Part shown: positions 5,733 to 13,111 of the stretch, piece after piece
Layout of the letters: the number at the start of each line of letters is the position of its first letter
Position numbering within the stretch: position 1 is the first letter of the stretch
DNA from: Ruminococcaceae bacterium UBA6857
GTDB lineage: Bacteria > Bacillota > Clostridia > Oscillospirales > Acutalibacteraceae
Length of the DNA stretch: 21,239 nucleotides
Reading direction: 5' to 3'
Assembly: GCA_002451715.1 (NCBI GenBank)
Contig: DKDD01000229.1
Span: 2,260-23,498, forward strand
Notes under the pieces: generated by a model
What the model saw: only the letters and a program-made list of their open reading frames with translations
The model's database searches: none
Told to the model about the DNA's origin: nothing
Translations under genes and position numbers: made by a program

Positions 5733-7331
5733 TTAAAGATTTCTATAAATTTCTGCGCCTTTGGTTTTGAGCCGGCGGATAAGAACAAGCGAAAAAACCG
5801 TAAGTACAGCGGCAACGATTGCAATATAGATGTAGTCTTCAATCACTGCGCCGAGCGCAAAGTAACCGAACGCACAGGCAATTGAAACGATCCAGCCGAT
5901 GAAAAGCGTGATAAGAACGCTGAAGCTTTGCTTGACTGCGGCGGTTTCGCTTGTCCAGTTGAGATTTGGCATTTTCAAATTGATAACAAGTCCGAGTACT
6001 GCACCGAAAACGGAGAAAATGAACGGAAGCGCAACCATTGCGGCAATTACTCCGACCGACGGGCGAAGCACAACGCAAAGGCACACCGAAAGGAAAAGCG
6101 CAGGAATTGCCGTTAAAAGAATGTGCAGCTTAAGCTTTGAGGAAAAAATCTGCCAGACCGAAACAGGTAGCGACTGCGAAAGCCAAATGTTTTTGCCCTC
6201 AAGCGAAACCGACGGCGCCGTAATATCGTTCATTGAAGCGATTGCACAAACCGCAAAAACGGCAATTACCGTAATGCTTCCGCTGTCAAGCGGAAGTGAC
6301 TGCGTCATCATTGAAAGAAGCTTTTCGCCTTTGATTAAAAGCACAATACCCGCAACCGGCATTAGAAGCGTTCCGAGCGCACAGTTGAGCATATACGTCG
6401 GACTTGAAAGGAAACGCGAAAATTCTTTTGAAAAAAGAGCGCCGTTTGCGCTTTTTGCTTTTGTCCTTTTTTCGCGGTACTCCTTTCTTGCGCTTTTTCC
6501 GCTTGAGGTTGCAATTTTAAGAAAGCTTTTTTCCATTATCACATAAGTAACAGCAAGAATCAAAACCGAAAACGCAATCACCGCAAGAACGGGAAAAAGT
6601 TCGCCCTCGCCGCATTTTCCGAAAATATACAAAGGATATGCCGCACCCTTGACCTTTTCGCCGATTGCTTGAACGTTTTCAATAATCGTCTCCAAAAGAT
6701 TAAAGGCATTCGCATATGCATAGTAGTATACTCCGAGGCATACAAGCGAAGAAATGACGGTGACAATGCTTTTGTTTTTAAGCTTATCGCTGATTTTTGC
6801 AACAGCAAGGCCGAGTATGCACGAAAGAACAAAAACAACAACCGTACCCGAAAGAACAAGTACCGATGAACCGAAAAACGCCGAAACGGAAAAACCGACC
6901 GTCATGAAATACACAATTACCGCGGGAACCGTAATGATAACGCTGTACATTGTTCCCATAAGGTAAACGCCCAAAAGGCGAACAACAAGAATTTGCCGCA
7001 CGGGAATCGGAAGCGAAAGAAGAAGGTCGTTGTCCTTTGCTTTATAAAGGCTTGCATAGGTGTTGAACACACTTCCGAAAACACCCATCATTATGCCGAT
7101 AAGGCTTTGAAGAGCAAAGTAAAGCCAGCCGTAGCCGTTCTTCACAAGCGGTTCGCAAAGCATTTTTGAAAAGTAAAAGAACATTCCGCCGAGAACGCCG
7201 ACCATTATTACAACGAAAAAAGTTATGAACGCGGCAGAGCTGCCCTTTGAACGGGCTTTGCCCTTTTTGCTGTCGTAAAAAAAGCTTTGGTTCAGCTGAT
7301 AAAGCTGTTTTTTGAGAAGAGCTTTAAACAT
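5733..7331 (-). CDS. ABC exporter permease (ABC_export-like), 532 aa
   Basis: The protein has about twelve hydrophobic segments after a cytoplasmic N-terminus (MFKALLKKQLYQ). The sequence DNDLLLSLPIPVRQILVVR near residue 100 is the typical cytoplasmic loop of large ABC-2/ABC_export permeases, and a second half repeats the layout after a basic linker near residue 280 (SARKEYREKR). Such proteins pair with a cytoplasmic ATPase and export small molecules, lipids or peptides; the substrate is unknown. Its start overlaps the stop of the ATPase gene by one base (TAATG), indicating translational coupling and one transporter. Confidence 0.87.
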   Translation of the reverse strand: MFKALLKKQLYQLNQSFFYDSKKGKARSKGSSAAFITFFVVIMVGVLGGMFFYFSKMLCEPLVKNGYGWLYFALQSLIGIMMGVFGSVFNTYASLYKAKDNDLLLSLPIPVRQILVVRLLGVYLMGTMYSVIITVPAVIVYFMTVGFSVSAFFGSSVLVLSGTVVVFVLSCILGLAVAKISDKLKNKSIVTVISSLVCLGVYYYAYANAFNLLETIIENVQAIGEKVKGAAYPLYIFGKCGEGELFPVLAVIAFSVLILAVTYVIMEKSFLKIATSSGKSARKEYREKRTKAKSANGALFSKEFSRFLSSPTYMLNCALGTLLMPVAGIVLLIKGEKLLSMMTQSLPLDSGSITVIAVFAVCAIASMNDITAPSVSLEGKNIWLSQSLPVSVWQIFSSKLKLHILLTAIPALFLSVCLCVVLRPSVGVIAAMVALPFIFSVFGAVLGLVINLKMPNLNWTSETAAVKQSFSVLITLFIGWIVSIACAFGYFALGAVIEDYIYIAIVAAVLTVFSLVLIRRLKTKGAEIYRNL

Positions 7332-8038
7332 TATTCACCCTCCAGTTCAAGAAAAACTTCCTCAAGGCTGTCGTCACCGCGGACTTCTTCCATCGTACCC
7401 GAACGGATAAGCTTTCCGCCCTTGATGATTGCAACTTTGTCGCAAAGCTTTTCCGCAACCTCAAGAACATGGGTCGAAAAGAAAATTGCATTGCCCCTGT
7501 CGCAAAATTCGCGCATCATACCTTTAAGAATATGCGCCGCTTTGGGGTCAAGACCGACAAACGGTTCGTCCATAATGATAAGCTTCGGTTCATGAAGCCA
7601 CGCGGAAATGATTGCAAGCTTCTGCTTCATTCCGTGGGAGTATGCGCTGACGGGTTCGGCAAGATCCTTTGTCAGCTCAAAAAGGTCGGCGTATTTTCTT
7701 ATGCGTTCTTCCCTTTCTTTTGTGCCGACTCCGAAGATATCCGCAATGAAGTTAAGATATTTGATACCGGTCATGAACTCATAGATGTCCGGGTTATCGG
7801 GAATATACGCAAGCATTTTTTTGCAGGCGAGCGGGTCATCCTTGACGGAAACACCGCCGATTTTGATTTCGCCCTCATCAAATTGAAGAATACCTGCAAC
7901 GGCTTTGAGCGTTGTTGTTTTACCCGCACCGTTGTGACCGATGAAACCGTAAATTTCACCCGGTGCGATATGAAGCGAAAGCGAATCGACCGCCCTTTTT
8001 TCGCCGTATGTTTTTGTCAAATTGTTAATTTCAAGCAT
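7331..8038 (-). CDS. ABC transporter ATP-binding protein (partner of 5733-7331 permease)
   Basis: 235 residues with all ABC ATPase motifs: Walker A GHNGAGKTT (residues 34-42), the Q-loop region, a signature variant YSHGMKQK (133-140), Walker B LIIMDEP (153-159), a D-loop and the switch His (STHVLE, residue 190). The Ser-His-Gly-Met signature is common in ABC-2 exporters. An AAAGGAG ribosome binding site precedes 8038. The one-base overlap with the permease gene makes the pairing firm. The transporter lies in the same minus-strand run as the small-peptide cluster about 4 kb further down, so peptide export is conceivable but not shown. Confidence 0.93.
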   Translation of the reverse strand: MLEINNLTKTYGEKRAVDSLSLHIAPGEIYGFIGHNGAGKTTTLKAVAGILQFDEGEIKIGGVSVKDDPLACKKMLAYIPDNPDIYEFMTGIKYLNFIADIFGVGTKEREERIRKYADLFELTKDLAEPVSAYSHGMKQKLAIISAWLHEPKLIIMDEPFVGLDPKAAHILKGMMREFCDRGNAIFFSTHVLEVAEKLCDKVAIIKGGKLIRSGTMEEVRGDDSLEEVFLELEGE

Positions 8039-8105
8039 TGTTTGTTACTCCTTTAAAAACGCATAAAGCGCCGTGTCGAGAATTGTTTGTTACCTCTTTA
8101 TAAAC
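8037..8105. repeat. Imperfect 24-bp direct repeat at a translation start
   Basis: ATTGTTTGTTAC begins both 8037-8060 and 8082-8105; the two 24-base copies agree at 21 positions and are 45 bases apart. The first contains the ribosome binding site and most of the start codon of the ABC ATPase gene; the second contains the stop codon of the preceding gene (8090-8092). Confidence 0.6.
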
Positions 8106-8293
8106 TTAACTGTCTTATCTTTCATTGAAATTTTGCTCACTTCAAACCCGAAAGCAGGCAGTTCCTTTTTGAAAGTCAAAAAACTGTGATCAATCGGAAA
8201 GCCGAGCACTTCTTCGATTTTTTCAAAAGAAAGCGTCAGCACGTCTTTGTTTTCCGTTTCGATATATTCCCAAAGCTTTTGATATTTACTCAT
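8090..8293 (-). CDS. Small DUF7662-like protein (67 aa)
   Basis: The product begins MSKYQKLWEYIE and has the pattern LTLSFEKIEEVLGFPIDHSFL followed by a basic C-terminal strand, as in the small DUF7662-type domain that I recall from many Firmicutes proteins; no activity is known. I choose the start at 8293 because GGAGGAG lies immediately upstream at correct distance; an in-frame ATG at 8305 is less well placed. It overlaps the stop of the hydrolase gene by 8 bases, so the two are translationally coupled. The stop codon lies in the second copy of the direct repeat at 8082-8105. Confidence 0.75.
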   Translation of the reverse strand: MSKYQKLWEYIETENKDVLTLSFEKIEEVLGFPIDHSFLTFKKELPAFGFEVSKISMKDKTVKFIKR

Positions 8294-8978
8294 CTTCTCC
8301 TCCACTCAAAAAGCTTTCAACGTGGGTGTTAAAAACTTTTGCTTTTTTGTTTGCAATAAAATGATCGCCGTCCATGATTACAAGTTTTGCGTTTGGAATT
8401 TTTTCCGCAATCAGCCTTGTGTGGCTTTCCTTAATCATGTCGTTCGTTCCTGCGATTACAAGAACGGGCATTTTCAAAAGTTTCAGTTCGTTCGGCTCAA
8501 TGTATGGGTCGTTCACCATGAGTGAAAGAATCTCTGCGTTTTTCCTTGCCTCTTTTGAAAACTTTGAAAATAATTTTGCAATTTTGTATCCGATCTCAAT
8601 CGGAAGCTGAACGGAGGTTTTGACCCCTTTCGGAAAAAGGTTTGCGCCGTTCAAAACAAGCTTTCTCACCATGTGCGGATACTTGAGCGCAAACAAAAGC
8701 GCAATGTTTCCGCCGTCTGAAAAGCCTAAAATGTCCGCCTTTTCAATGCCGTGTTCAAGGAAGAACGAATGAAGATCTTCCGCAAAACGGCGGATTGAAA
8801 ATTCACCGCCGCCCCTTTCGGTTTTTCCGTGTCCTCTTGTGTCTATAGCAATCACGCGATACTTCTTTGAAAAATATTCAATCTGGCTGTTGAAATATGT
8901 GTGGTCCTCGCCGTTGCCGTGGAGAAGAACAAGCGGAAAGCCGTTTCCCTTTTCTTCATAAAAAAGTGAAATATCCAT
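8286..8978 (-). CDS. Cytoplasmic alpha/beta hydrolase
   Basis: 230 residues with the alpha/beta-hydrolase layout: oxyanion region VLLHGNGED (residues 17-25), DTRGHGKT, nucleophile elbow GFSDGGN (Ser near residue 87), a late strand VLVIAGTNDMI carrying the probable acid Asp, and DGDHFIA with the catalytic His. No signal peptide. Likely an esterase or related hydrolase of small substrates; the substrate is not predictable. AGGGAG precedes the ATG at 8978. It lies 69 bases after the PNPOx-like gene and overlaps the next gene. Confidence 0.88.
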   Translation of the reverse strand: MDISLFYEEKGNGFPLVLLHGNGEDHTYFNSQIEYFSKKYRVIAIDTRGHGKTERGGGEFSIRRFAEDLHSFFLEHGIEKADILGFSDGGNIALLFALKYPHMVRKLVLNGANLFPKGVKTSVQLPIEIGYKIAKLFSKFSKEARKNAEILSLMVNDPYIEPNELKLLKMPVLVIAGTNDMIKESHTRLIAEKIPNAKLVIMDGDHFIANKKAKVFNTHVESFLSGGEDE

Positions 8979-9047
8979 TTTTCGCTCCCTTAAATCTTTT
9001 CACGATACCATTTTTCAAGGATTTTTTCGGTTTTCATTTTTAACACA

Positions 9048-9452
9048 TTACAGAACAAACGACTCTGTTTTAAGGTCGCAGTAATGCCGCCCTTTTTCTG
9101 CGGTGAATTTTAAAACGCAGTAATCCGGGTCGGTAACACCTTTTTTATAAAACATTGTGTCGCCCGTTCTCCAAATCTCCTTTTTTGTTTCTTCGTCGGT
9201 AAGAACCTCCATTCTTCCGACGAGCATAATGCCCTCATAGCTGAAACGTCTGCGCTTATAAAAATATATGCTTGCCTTTTCGTTTTCAAGGTATTGGCTG
9301 ACTCTGAGCGATGAGGTGTTGGTTGTAAAATAAAAGCAGTTGTTTTCAATTTTTCTCGGCGCAAGCATCGCCTTGATGTTGGGAAAGCCGTCGGAATCGA
9401 CCGAAGCGATAAACGCCGTTTTTTGTGCCTTGATAAAATCAATGTACTCCAT
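9048..9452 (-). CDS. Pyridoxamine 5'-phosphate oxidase-fold flavoprotein
   Basis: 134 residues with the split-barrel pattern of general-stress-protein-26-like PNPOx-fold proteins: FIASVDSDGFPNIKAML, then FYFTTNTSS, then ASIYFYKRRRF and IMLVGRMEVL. The family binds FMN or related flavins; most such short members have no confirmed substrate, and true vitamin B6 synthesis is unlikely. The gene starts inside the end of the flavodoxin-fusion gene (14-base overlap), so it is probably coupled to it, putting two flavin proteins in one transcript. Confidence 0.87.
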   Translation of the reverse strand: MEYIDFIKAQKTAFIASVDSDGFPNIKAMLAPRKIENNCFYFTTNTSSLRVSQYLENEKASIYFYKRRRFSYEGIMLVGRMEVLTDEETKKEIWRTGDTMFYKKGVTDPDYCVLKFTAEKGRHYCDLKTESFVL

Positions 9453-10377
9453 CGGTTTCTTTCCTTTCTTCTTTTACGGCTTTGACGTCTCCCTCACGGC
9501 AGCACACACTTTTAAACCCTGTGCGTTTTATGCCGAGGAGCGAATCCATTTCGTCCGCCGCAGAGGTGAAATCGCTTTTCATGTGGTGATAGATTATGTA
9601 ATCCGCCTCTTTGATTTTTCCGCTTTGCTCCTTGCAAAATTCTTTCATCGGTGCGGCGAGGGTGAACACCCATATGGGCGAACAAACCGTCACATGGTCA
9701 TACTTTAAAAAATCAAGGTCTGTTTTTTCAATCGGCATTGCCCATTTGTGCATTCCGAATCTTCCGCACCACCAAAAGCCGAGCGTACCTTCGGTGCGTT
9801 CCGTTGCCTTAACTTCGAAAATTTCCGCACCGGTTCTGTCGGCTTCTTCATATGCCGCCTTTTTGACATATCCCATGCGTGAAAAGAAAACAACAAGCCT
9901 TTTCGGGTTCGTTCCGATGTTTTTGAAATCGGCTTCGCTCACCTTGAAGCTTTCCTGCTTTTGAAAAACGCAGGCGGCAAAGCCTGTTGCAGCCTGAAGA
10001 AAGCCGATGATAAAAAATGCCGTTGACATAAAGTTCGTCGGAAGCATATAAAATTGAATACAAATCCAAAGCATAAGCGTTATACCGAAAATTCCGCCAA
10101 GGTATGCGCCGCTTTTTTTCTTCATGAAAAGCAGTACTGCCGCAGTAAAGTTTGTTAACCCGTTGACGATTAAAAGCGCACAGCCGGGAAAAATATAGTT
10201 TTTATAAAGCACATCGGCAAACGGCAATTTTTGAAAGTATGGCAGCATTGCATCCATTCCCATTGCCTTTCCGGTCGGGTCAACAAACATTCCGACCGCG
10301 CCGGCAACCGCACCGATCCCGACAAAAAGTGTCCAGAAAATTAAAATTTTCCGTGCTGTGTTATATCTCGATTTCAC
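9439..10377 (-). CDS. Membrane protein fused to a flavodoxin-like domain
   Basis: 312 residues in two parts. Residues about 10-145 contain four membrane segments. Residues about 160-290 resemble a flavodoxin-type domain: RLVVFFSRMGYVKKAA (first strand and phosphate-binding loop), AEIFEVKATER, then CSPIWVFTLAAPMKEF, the usual second flavin-contacting loop. The start is GTG at 10377 with AAGGGAG upstream, two bases after the ABC permease stop. A membrane-tethered flavodoxin would move electrons at the membrane; its donor and acceptor are unknown. Position after DrrAB-like genes and before a PNPOx-fold gene suggests one unit under TetR control. Confidence 0.78.
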   Translation of the reverse strand: MKSRYNTARKILIFWTLFVGIGAVAGAVGMFVDPTGKAMGMDAMLPYFQKLPFADVLYKNYIFPGCALLIVNGLTNFTAAVLLFMKKKSGAYLGGIFGITLMLWICIQFYMLPTNFMSTAFFIIGFLQAATGFAACVFQKQESFKVSEADFKNIGTNPKRLVVFFSRMGYVKKAAYEEADRTGAEIFEVKATERTEGTLGFWWCGRFGMHKWAMPIEKTDLDFLKYDHVTVCSPIWVFTLAAPMKEFCKEQSGKIKEADYIIYHHMKSDFTSAADEMDSLLGIKRTGFKSVCCREGDVKAVKEERKETDGVH

Positions 10378-10379
10378 AA

Positions 10380-11276
10380 TTAAGACTCCCTTTTTAAAAT
10401 CACGTTAAACAATATATAAACCAAAACCAGAACCGCAATCGAACCGCAAAGTACACCGTACATCGCGCCGAGGCTCACGCTTTTTTCAAAGAAATAAAGG
10501 TTACAGTCCATTGCGTCGCGGATCGCTTTTACCGCTTCTTTCGGAAAGCCGCTGTTTTCCATTTCGGCAAACGCACCCTGCATTGCGTGGTTGCGGATAA
10601 GACTTGTTGCATATGTTCCGGGCAAGAACGAAAGTACCTTTTGAAGTCCCGAAGAAAAGCTGCTTATCGGCATATACGCGCCGCAAACAAAGCCGTAGCC
10701 TGCGCTGACGATCGTTCCGACGGCGGAGCTTTGACCGTTTGTTGAAAGGAAAAAGTTTATGCATGAAGAAATTGCAACGCCGAAAAGGGTCAGCAAAAAG
10801 ACATCGAGCACCAAAAGCGCAACGTCCGAACCGGAAAGGTACCAGCCCTTTTTAAGAATATACAAAAGGCAAACGCCGAGTGCGGTAAAGGTGATTATCA
10901 AAGTTGAAAATGCGCTTGAAAAAAAGTATGAAACCGCAAGAGCGGAACGTTTGACCGGTGAAACGCAAAAATCACGCCTTGCGCCGCTTATCTTATCTTG
11001 AACCATCAGCAAATTTGAACAAAACGCAACCGTAACACAGCTCACCGCAAGGAGCGAGGAAACAAGCTGAGCGGCAACCGCACCGTCAATCAGTTTTTCG
11101 TCAATTTTCAAAAATTCCGGAATTACCGAAACAAAGCTATCCTTGTATACGTTCGCAAGAAAAGTTGCATAAAGAACAAGCAAAATCAGCGGTGTGATGA
11201 GCGACGTGAAAAACATTCCCTTGTCTTTGAAAAAAAGTTTTGTGTTTCGTTTTATCAGTGCAGAAATCGCGTTCAT
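10380..11276 (-). CDS. ABC-2 type exporter permease (DrrB-like)
   Basis: 298 residues with six membrane segments and the ABC-2 permease layout: an amphipathic N-terminus (NAISALIKRNTKLFFKDK), first helix with LITPLILLVLY, a cytoplasmic loop with VQDKISGARRDFCVSP before helix three, and a final helix. DrrB-like permeases pair with a DrrA-like ATPase to expel drugs, lipids or peptides. Its ATG overlaps the stop of the ATPase gene by four bases (ATGA), so the two form one transporter. Confidence 0.9.
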   Translation of the reverse strand: MNAISALIKRNTKLFFKDKGMFFTSLITPLILLVLYATFLANVYKDSFVSVIPEFLKIDEKLIDGAVAAQLVSSLLAVSCVTVAFCSNLLMVQDKISGARRDFCVSPVKRSALAVSYFFSSAFSTLIITFTALGVCLLYILKKGWYLSGSDVALLVLDVFLLTLFGVAISSCINFFLSTNGQSSAVGTIVSAGYGFVCGAYMPISSFSSGLQKVLSFLPGTYATSLIRNHAMQGAFAEMENSGFPKEAVKAIRDAMDCNLYFFEKSVSLGAMYGVLCGSIAVLVLVYILFNVILKRES

Positions 11277-12187
11277 TTTTCTTCGCCTCCCATAAGTTTT
11301 TTGCCTGTTACGGAAAGGAAAACGTCATCCATTTTTCCCTTTGTAATCTCATAATCGGTGAAAAGCGACGGATATTTTTGAATCAGTTCCGTTGCTTTTT
11401 TCGTGTTCTCAACCTCAACGCGAAAACTTTCGCCAACCTTTTCATAAGGCAGTGAAAGCGCCTTGATTTGCTCTTCGCGAAGCGAATAGAACGTTATGAA
11501 GTCGCCGGTATAGCTGTTTTTGAGTTCAAGCGGAGTTCCCTCGGCGGCAATTTTTCCGCTGTCAAGAATCACAACATAGTCCGCGTCTGCGGCTTCTTCC
11601 ATGTAATGGGTCGTGAGAAAAACAGTCATGTTGTTTTTTTGTCTGAGTTCTTTAACAACGTTCCAAAGAAGTTTTCTTGTCTGGGGGTCAAGACCCGTTG
11701 TCGGTTCGTCGAGTATAAGAATTTCCGGTTCATGCAAAAGCGCACGCGCAACGTCAATTCGTCTTCTTTGTCCGCCGGAAAGTTTTCCGACAGGGCGCGA
11801 AAGAATATCTTCAAAATCAAGCATTTTTGAAAGCTCCGAAAGCCTTTCCCTGAACTTCTTTTTGCTCATTTTGTAAAGCGTGGCGCGGCTTTCAAGATTA
11901 TCTTTGACGGAAAGGGCTTTGTCAAGCACACTGTTTTGAAAAACAACGCCAAGCTTTTCGGCAACCGCACGGCTTTGCCCGCCGACTTCTTTTCCGCAAA
12001 CAAGAACGCTGCCGCCGTCCTTTTTAAGACTTCCGCACAAAATCGAAATTGTTGTGCTTTTTCCGGCTCCGTTTACTCCGAGAAAAGCAAAAAGTTCGCC
12101 CTTTTTAACATTAAACGAAAGGTTTTGAACGGCTTTAACATTGCCGAACGATTTGTTAAGATTTTTTATTTCAATGATATTTTCCAT
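11273..12187 (-). CDS. ABC exporter ATP-binding protein (DrrA-like)
   Basis: 304 residues: Walker A GVNGAGKST (residues 37-45), signature LSGGQRRR (136-143), Walker B ILILDEP (156-162), GLDP D-loop, switch His in LTTHYMEE, and a C-terminal extension of about 80 residues typical of DrrA/daunorubicin-resistance ATPases. AGGAGA precedes the ATG at 12187. The gene is the first of the operon driven by the promoter at 12249-12277 with the double operator, just downstream of tetR, which makes it the probable target of that repressor. Confidence 0.94.
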   Translation of the reverse strand: MENIIEIKNLNKSFGNVKAVQNLSFNVKKGELFAFLGVNGAGKSTTISILCGSLKKDGGSVLVCGKEVGGQSRAVAEKLGVVFQNSVLDKALSVKDNLESRATLYKMSKKKFRERLSELSKMLDFEDILSRPVGKLSGGQRRRIDVARALLHEPEILILDEPTTGLDPQTRKLLWNVVKELRQKNNMTVFLTTHYMEEAADADYVVILDSGKIAAEGTPLELKNSYTGDFITFYSLREEQIKALSLPYEKVGESFRVEVENTKKATELIQKYPSLFTDYEITKGKMDDVFLSVTGKKLMGGEEK

Positions 12188-12223
12188 TGCTTTCTCCTAA
12201 TATTACAAAAACGTCACAATAGA

Positions 12224-12277
12224 CAACGCTTGTTGCGCAACGTTTGTTATTATATGCTTGACCTAATAAAATGTCAA
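12224..12277 (-). promoter_or_regulatory. Consensus promoter and double operator of the DrrAB-like exporter
   Basis: On the minus strand TTGACA (12277-12272), a 17-base spacer and TATAAT (12254-12249) form a perfect sigma-A-type promoter. Directly downstream are two copies of a CAAC-N4-GTT box, CAACGCTTGTTG (12224-12235) and CAACGTTTGTTA (12238-12249), 14 bases apart, touching the -10 and covering the expected transcription start. A repressor bound there would block the polymerase. The -35 box overlaps the tetR stop codon. Confidence 0.85.
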
Positions 12278-12882
12278 GCGTTTTTTTGCGGAATCATTGA
12301 GGGCGCGTCAAGCTTTCCTGCATTGGCAAGCATCATCATTGCCGCAAAGTCGGTTCCGAGCATTTGAACAAGCTCTTCTTCGGAAAAGCAGCACATTCCC
12401 GTTGCACACATTGCCCCGATTCCAAAAGTATAAATCCAGATTTGTTCAAAAAAAATCAGTGCGTCTTTTTTCTCAAAGCCAAAGTTTTTTTGAATGTATT
12501 CAAGGCACATATCCGCCGTAAGTCCGAGATTTTTCAAAACATCTTCAAAGCTTGACGCGGTTTTGTTTTCGCTCATGAACAAAAGTTTATAAAGCTTCGG
12601 CTCTTCGCACGCAAAAAGAACCATCTGCATTCCAACCTTTTTGAGAAGCGGAGTATATCCGACCGCTTTGTTTGCGTATTCTTCAAACTTTCGCATTGCC
12701 GCGGCGCGAACTTCTTTTGAAAGTTCTTCCATATTTTTGAAAACAGTAAAAATCGGGCGTGCCGAACTTCCGAGCCGTTCGCCCAGTTCCCTCGCCGTGA
12801 GTGCCTCAAGTCCTTTTTCGCTGACAAGTTCAAGCGCGGCGGCAACAACTTCTTCTTTTGTAAATTTTGGTTTTGGCGGCAT
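12274..12882 (-). CDS. TetR-family transcriptional repressor
   Basis: 202 residues. The N-terminal helix-turn-helix reads FTKEEVVAAALELVSEKG, then ALTARELGERLGSSARPIFTVFKNMEEL (residues about 24-51), the TetR pattern in which the recognition helix binds a palindrome. The remaining 150 residues are a helical ligand-binding domain. AGGAGG precedes the ATG at 12882. It most likely represses the exporter genes through the boxes at 12224-12249 and may control itself. The inducer is unknown, plausibly a compound exported by the pump. Confidence 0.92.
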   Translation of the reverse strand: MPPKPKFTKEEVVAAALELVSEKGLEALTARELGERLGSSARPIFTVFKNMEELSKEVRAAAMRKFEEYANKAVGYTPLLKKVGMQMVLFACEEPKLYKLLFMSENKTASSFEDVLKNLGLTADMCLEYIQKNFGFEKKDALIFFEQIWIYTFGIGAMCATGMCCFSEEELVQMLGTDFAAMMMLANAGKLDAPSMIPQKNA

Positions 12883-12956
12883 TTTCTTTCCTCCTGCCGA
12901 TATTTATTAGCCTTTTGCGGTGAACAACTTAAAGCCGTTGTTTTGAAACTTGCGTT

Positions 12957-13002
12957 TTAAAACATCTGTTTTAAGTATAACTTTTATTTTGTCATTTGTC
13001 AA
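12957..13002 (-). promoter_or_regulatory. Promoter of tetR with a palindrome at the start site
   Basis: On the minus strand TTGACA (13002-12997), a 17-base spacer and TATACT (12979-12974) form a strong promoter. An 18-base perfect inverted repeat, TTAAAACATCTGTTTTAA (12957-12974), touches the -10 box. Farther down, ACAAC-N8-GTTGT (12923-12940) also pairs. Either may be an autoregulatory site; neither copies the CAACGYTTGTT boxes of the exporter promoter. Confidence 0.75.
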
Positions 13003-13024
13003 TTCCTTTTTTTCATTACAGGTA

Positions 13025-13082
13025 TGCCAAAAACAAAACGGTCGCAACACACGCGGCAAATGCCCTTGTGTATTACGACCGT
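13025..13082 (-). terminator. Terminator of the LCAT-like hydrolase gene
   Basis: ACGGTCG (13038-13044) pairs with CGACCGT (13076-13082), with additional pairing of ACACA and TGTGT inside. On the minus strand it is followed by TTTTGTTTTTGG. It separates the hydrolase gene from tetR. Confidence 0.82.
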
Positions 13083-13111
13083 AATCGTTACTCGTTAATA
13101 TGATTCAAAGC

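Noticed and set aside
5899..6546. 215-codon plus-strand ORF
   Set aside because: Shadow of the ABC permease on the opposite strand; the permease has typical membrane segments.
8986..9033. Minus-strand 15-codon frame starting MKTEKILEKW between the PNPOx-like and hydrolase genes
   Set aside because: No ribosome binding site before the ATG; its stop codon touches the next gene's site, but nothing else supports translation.
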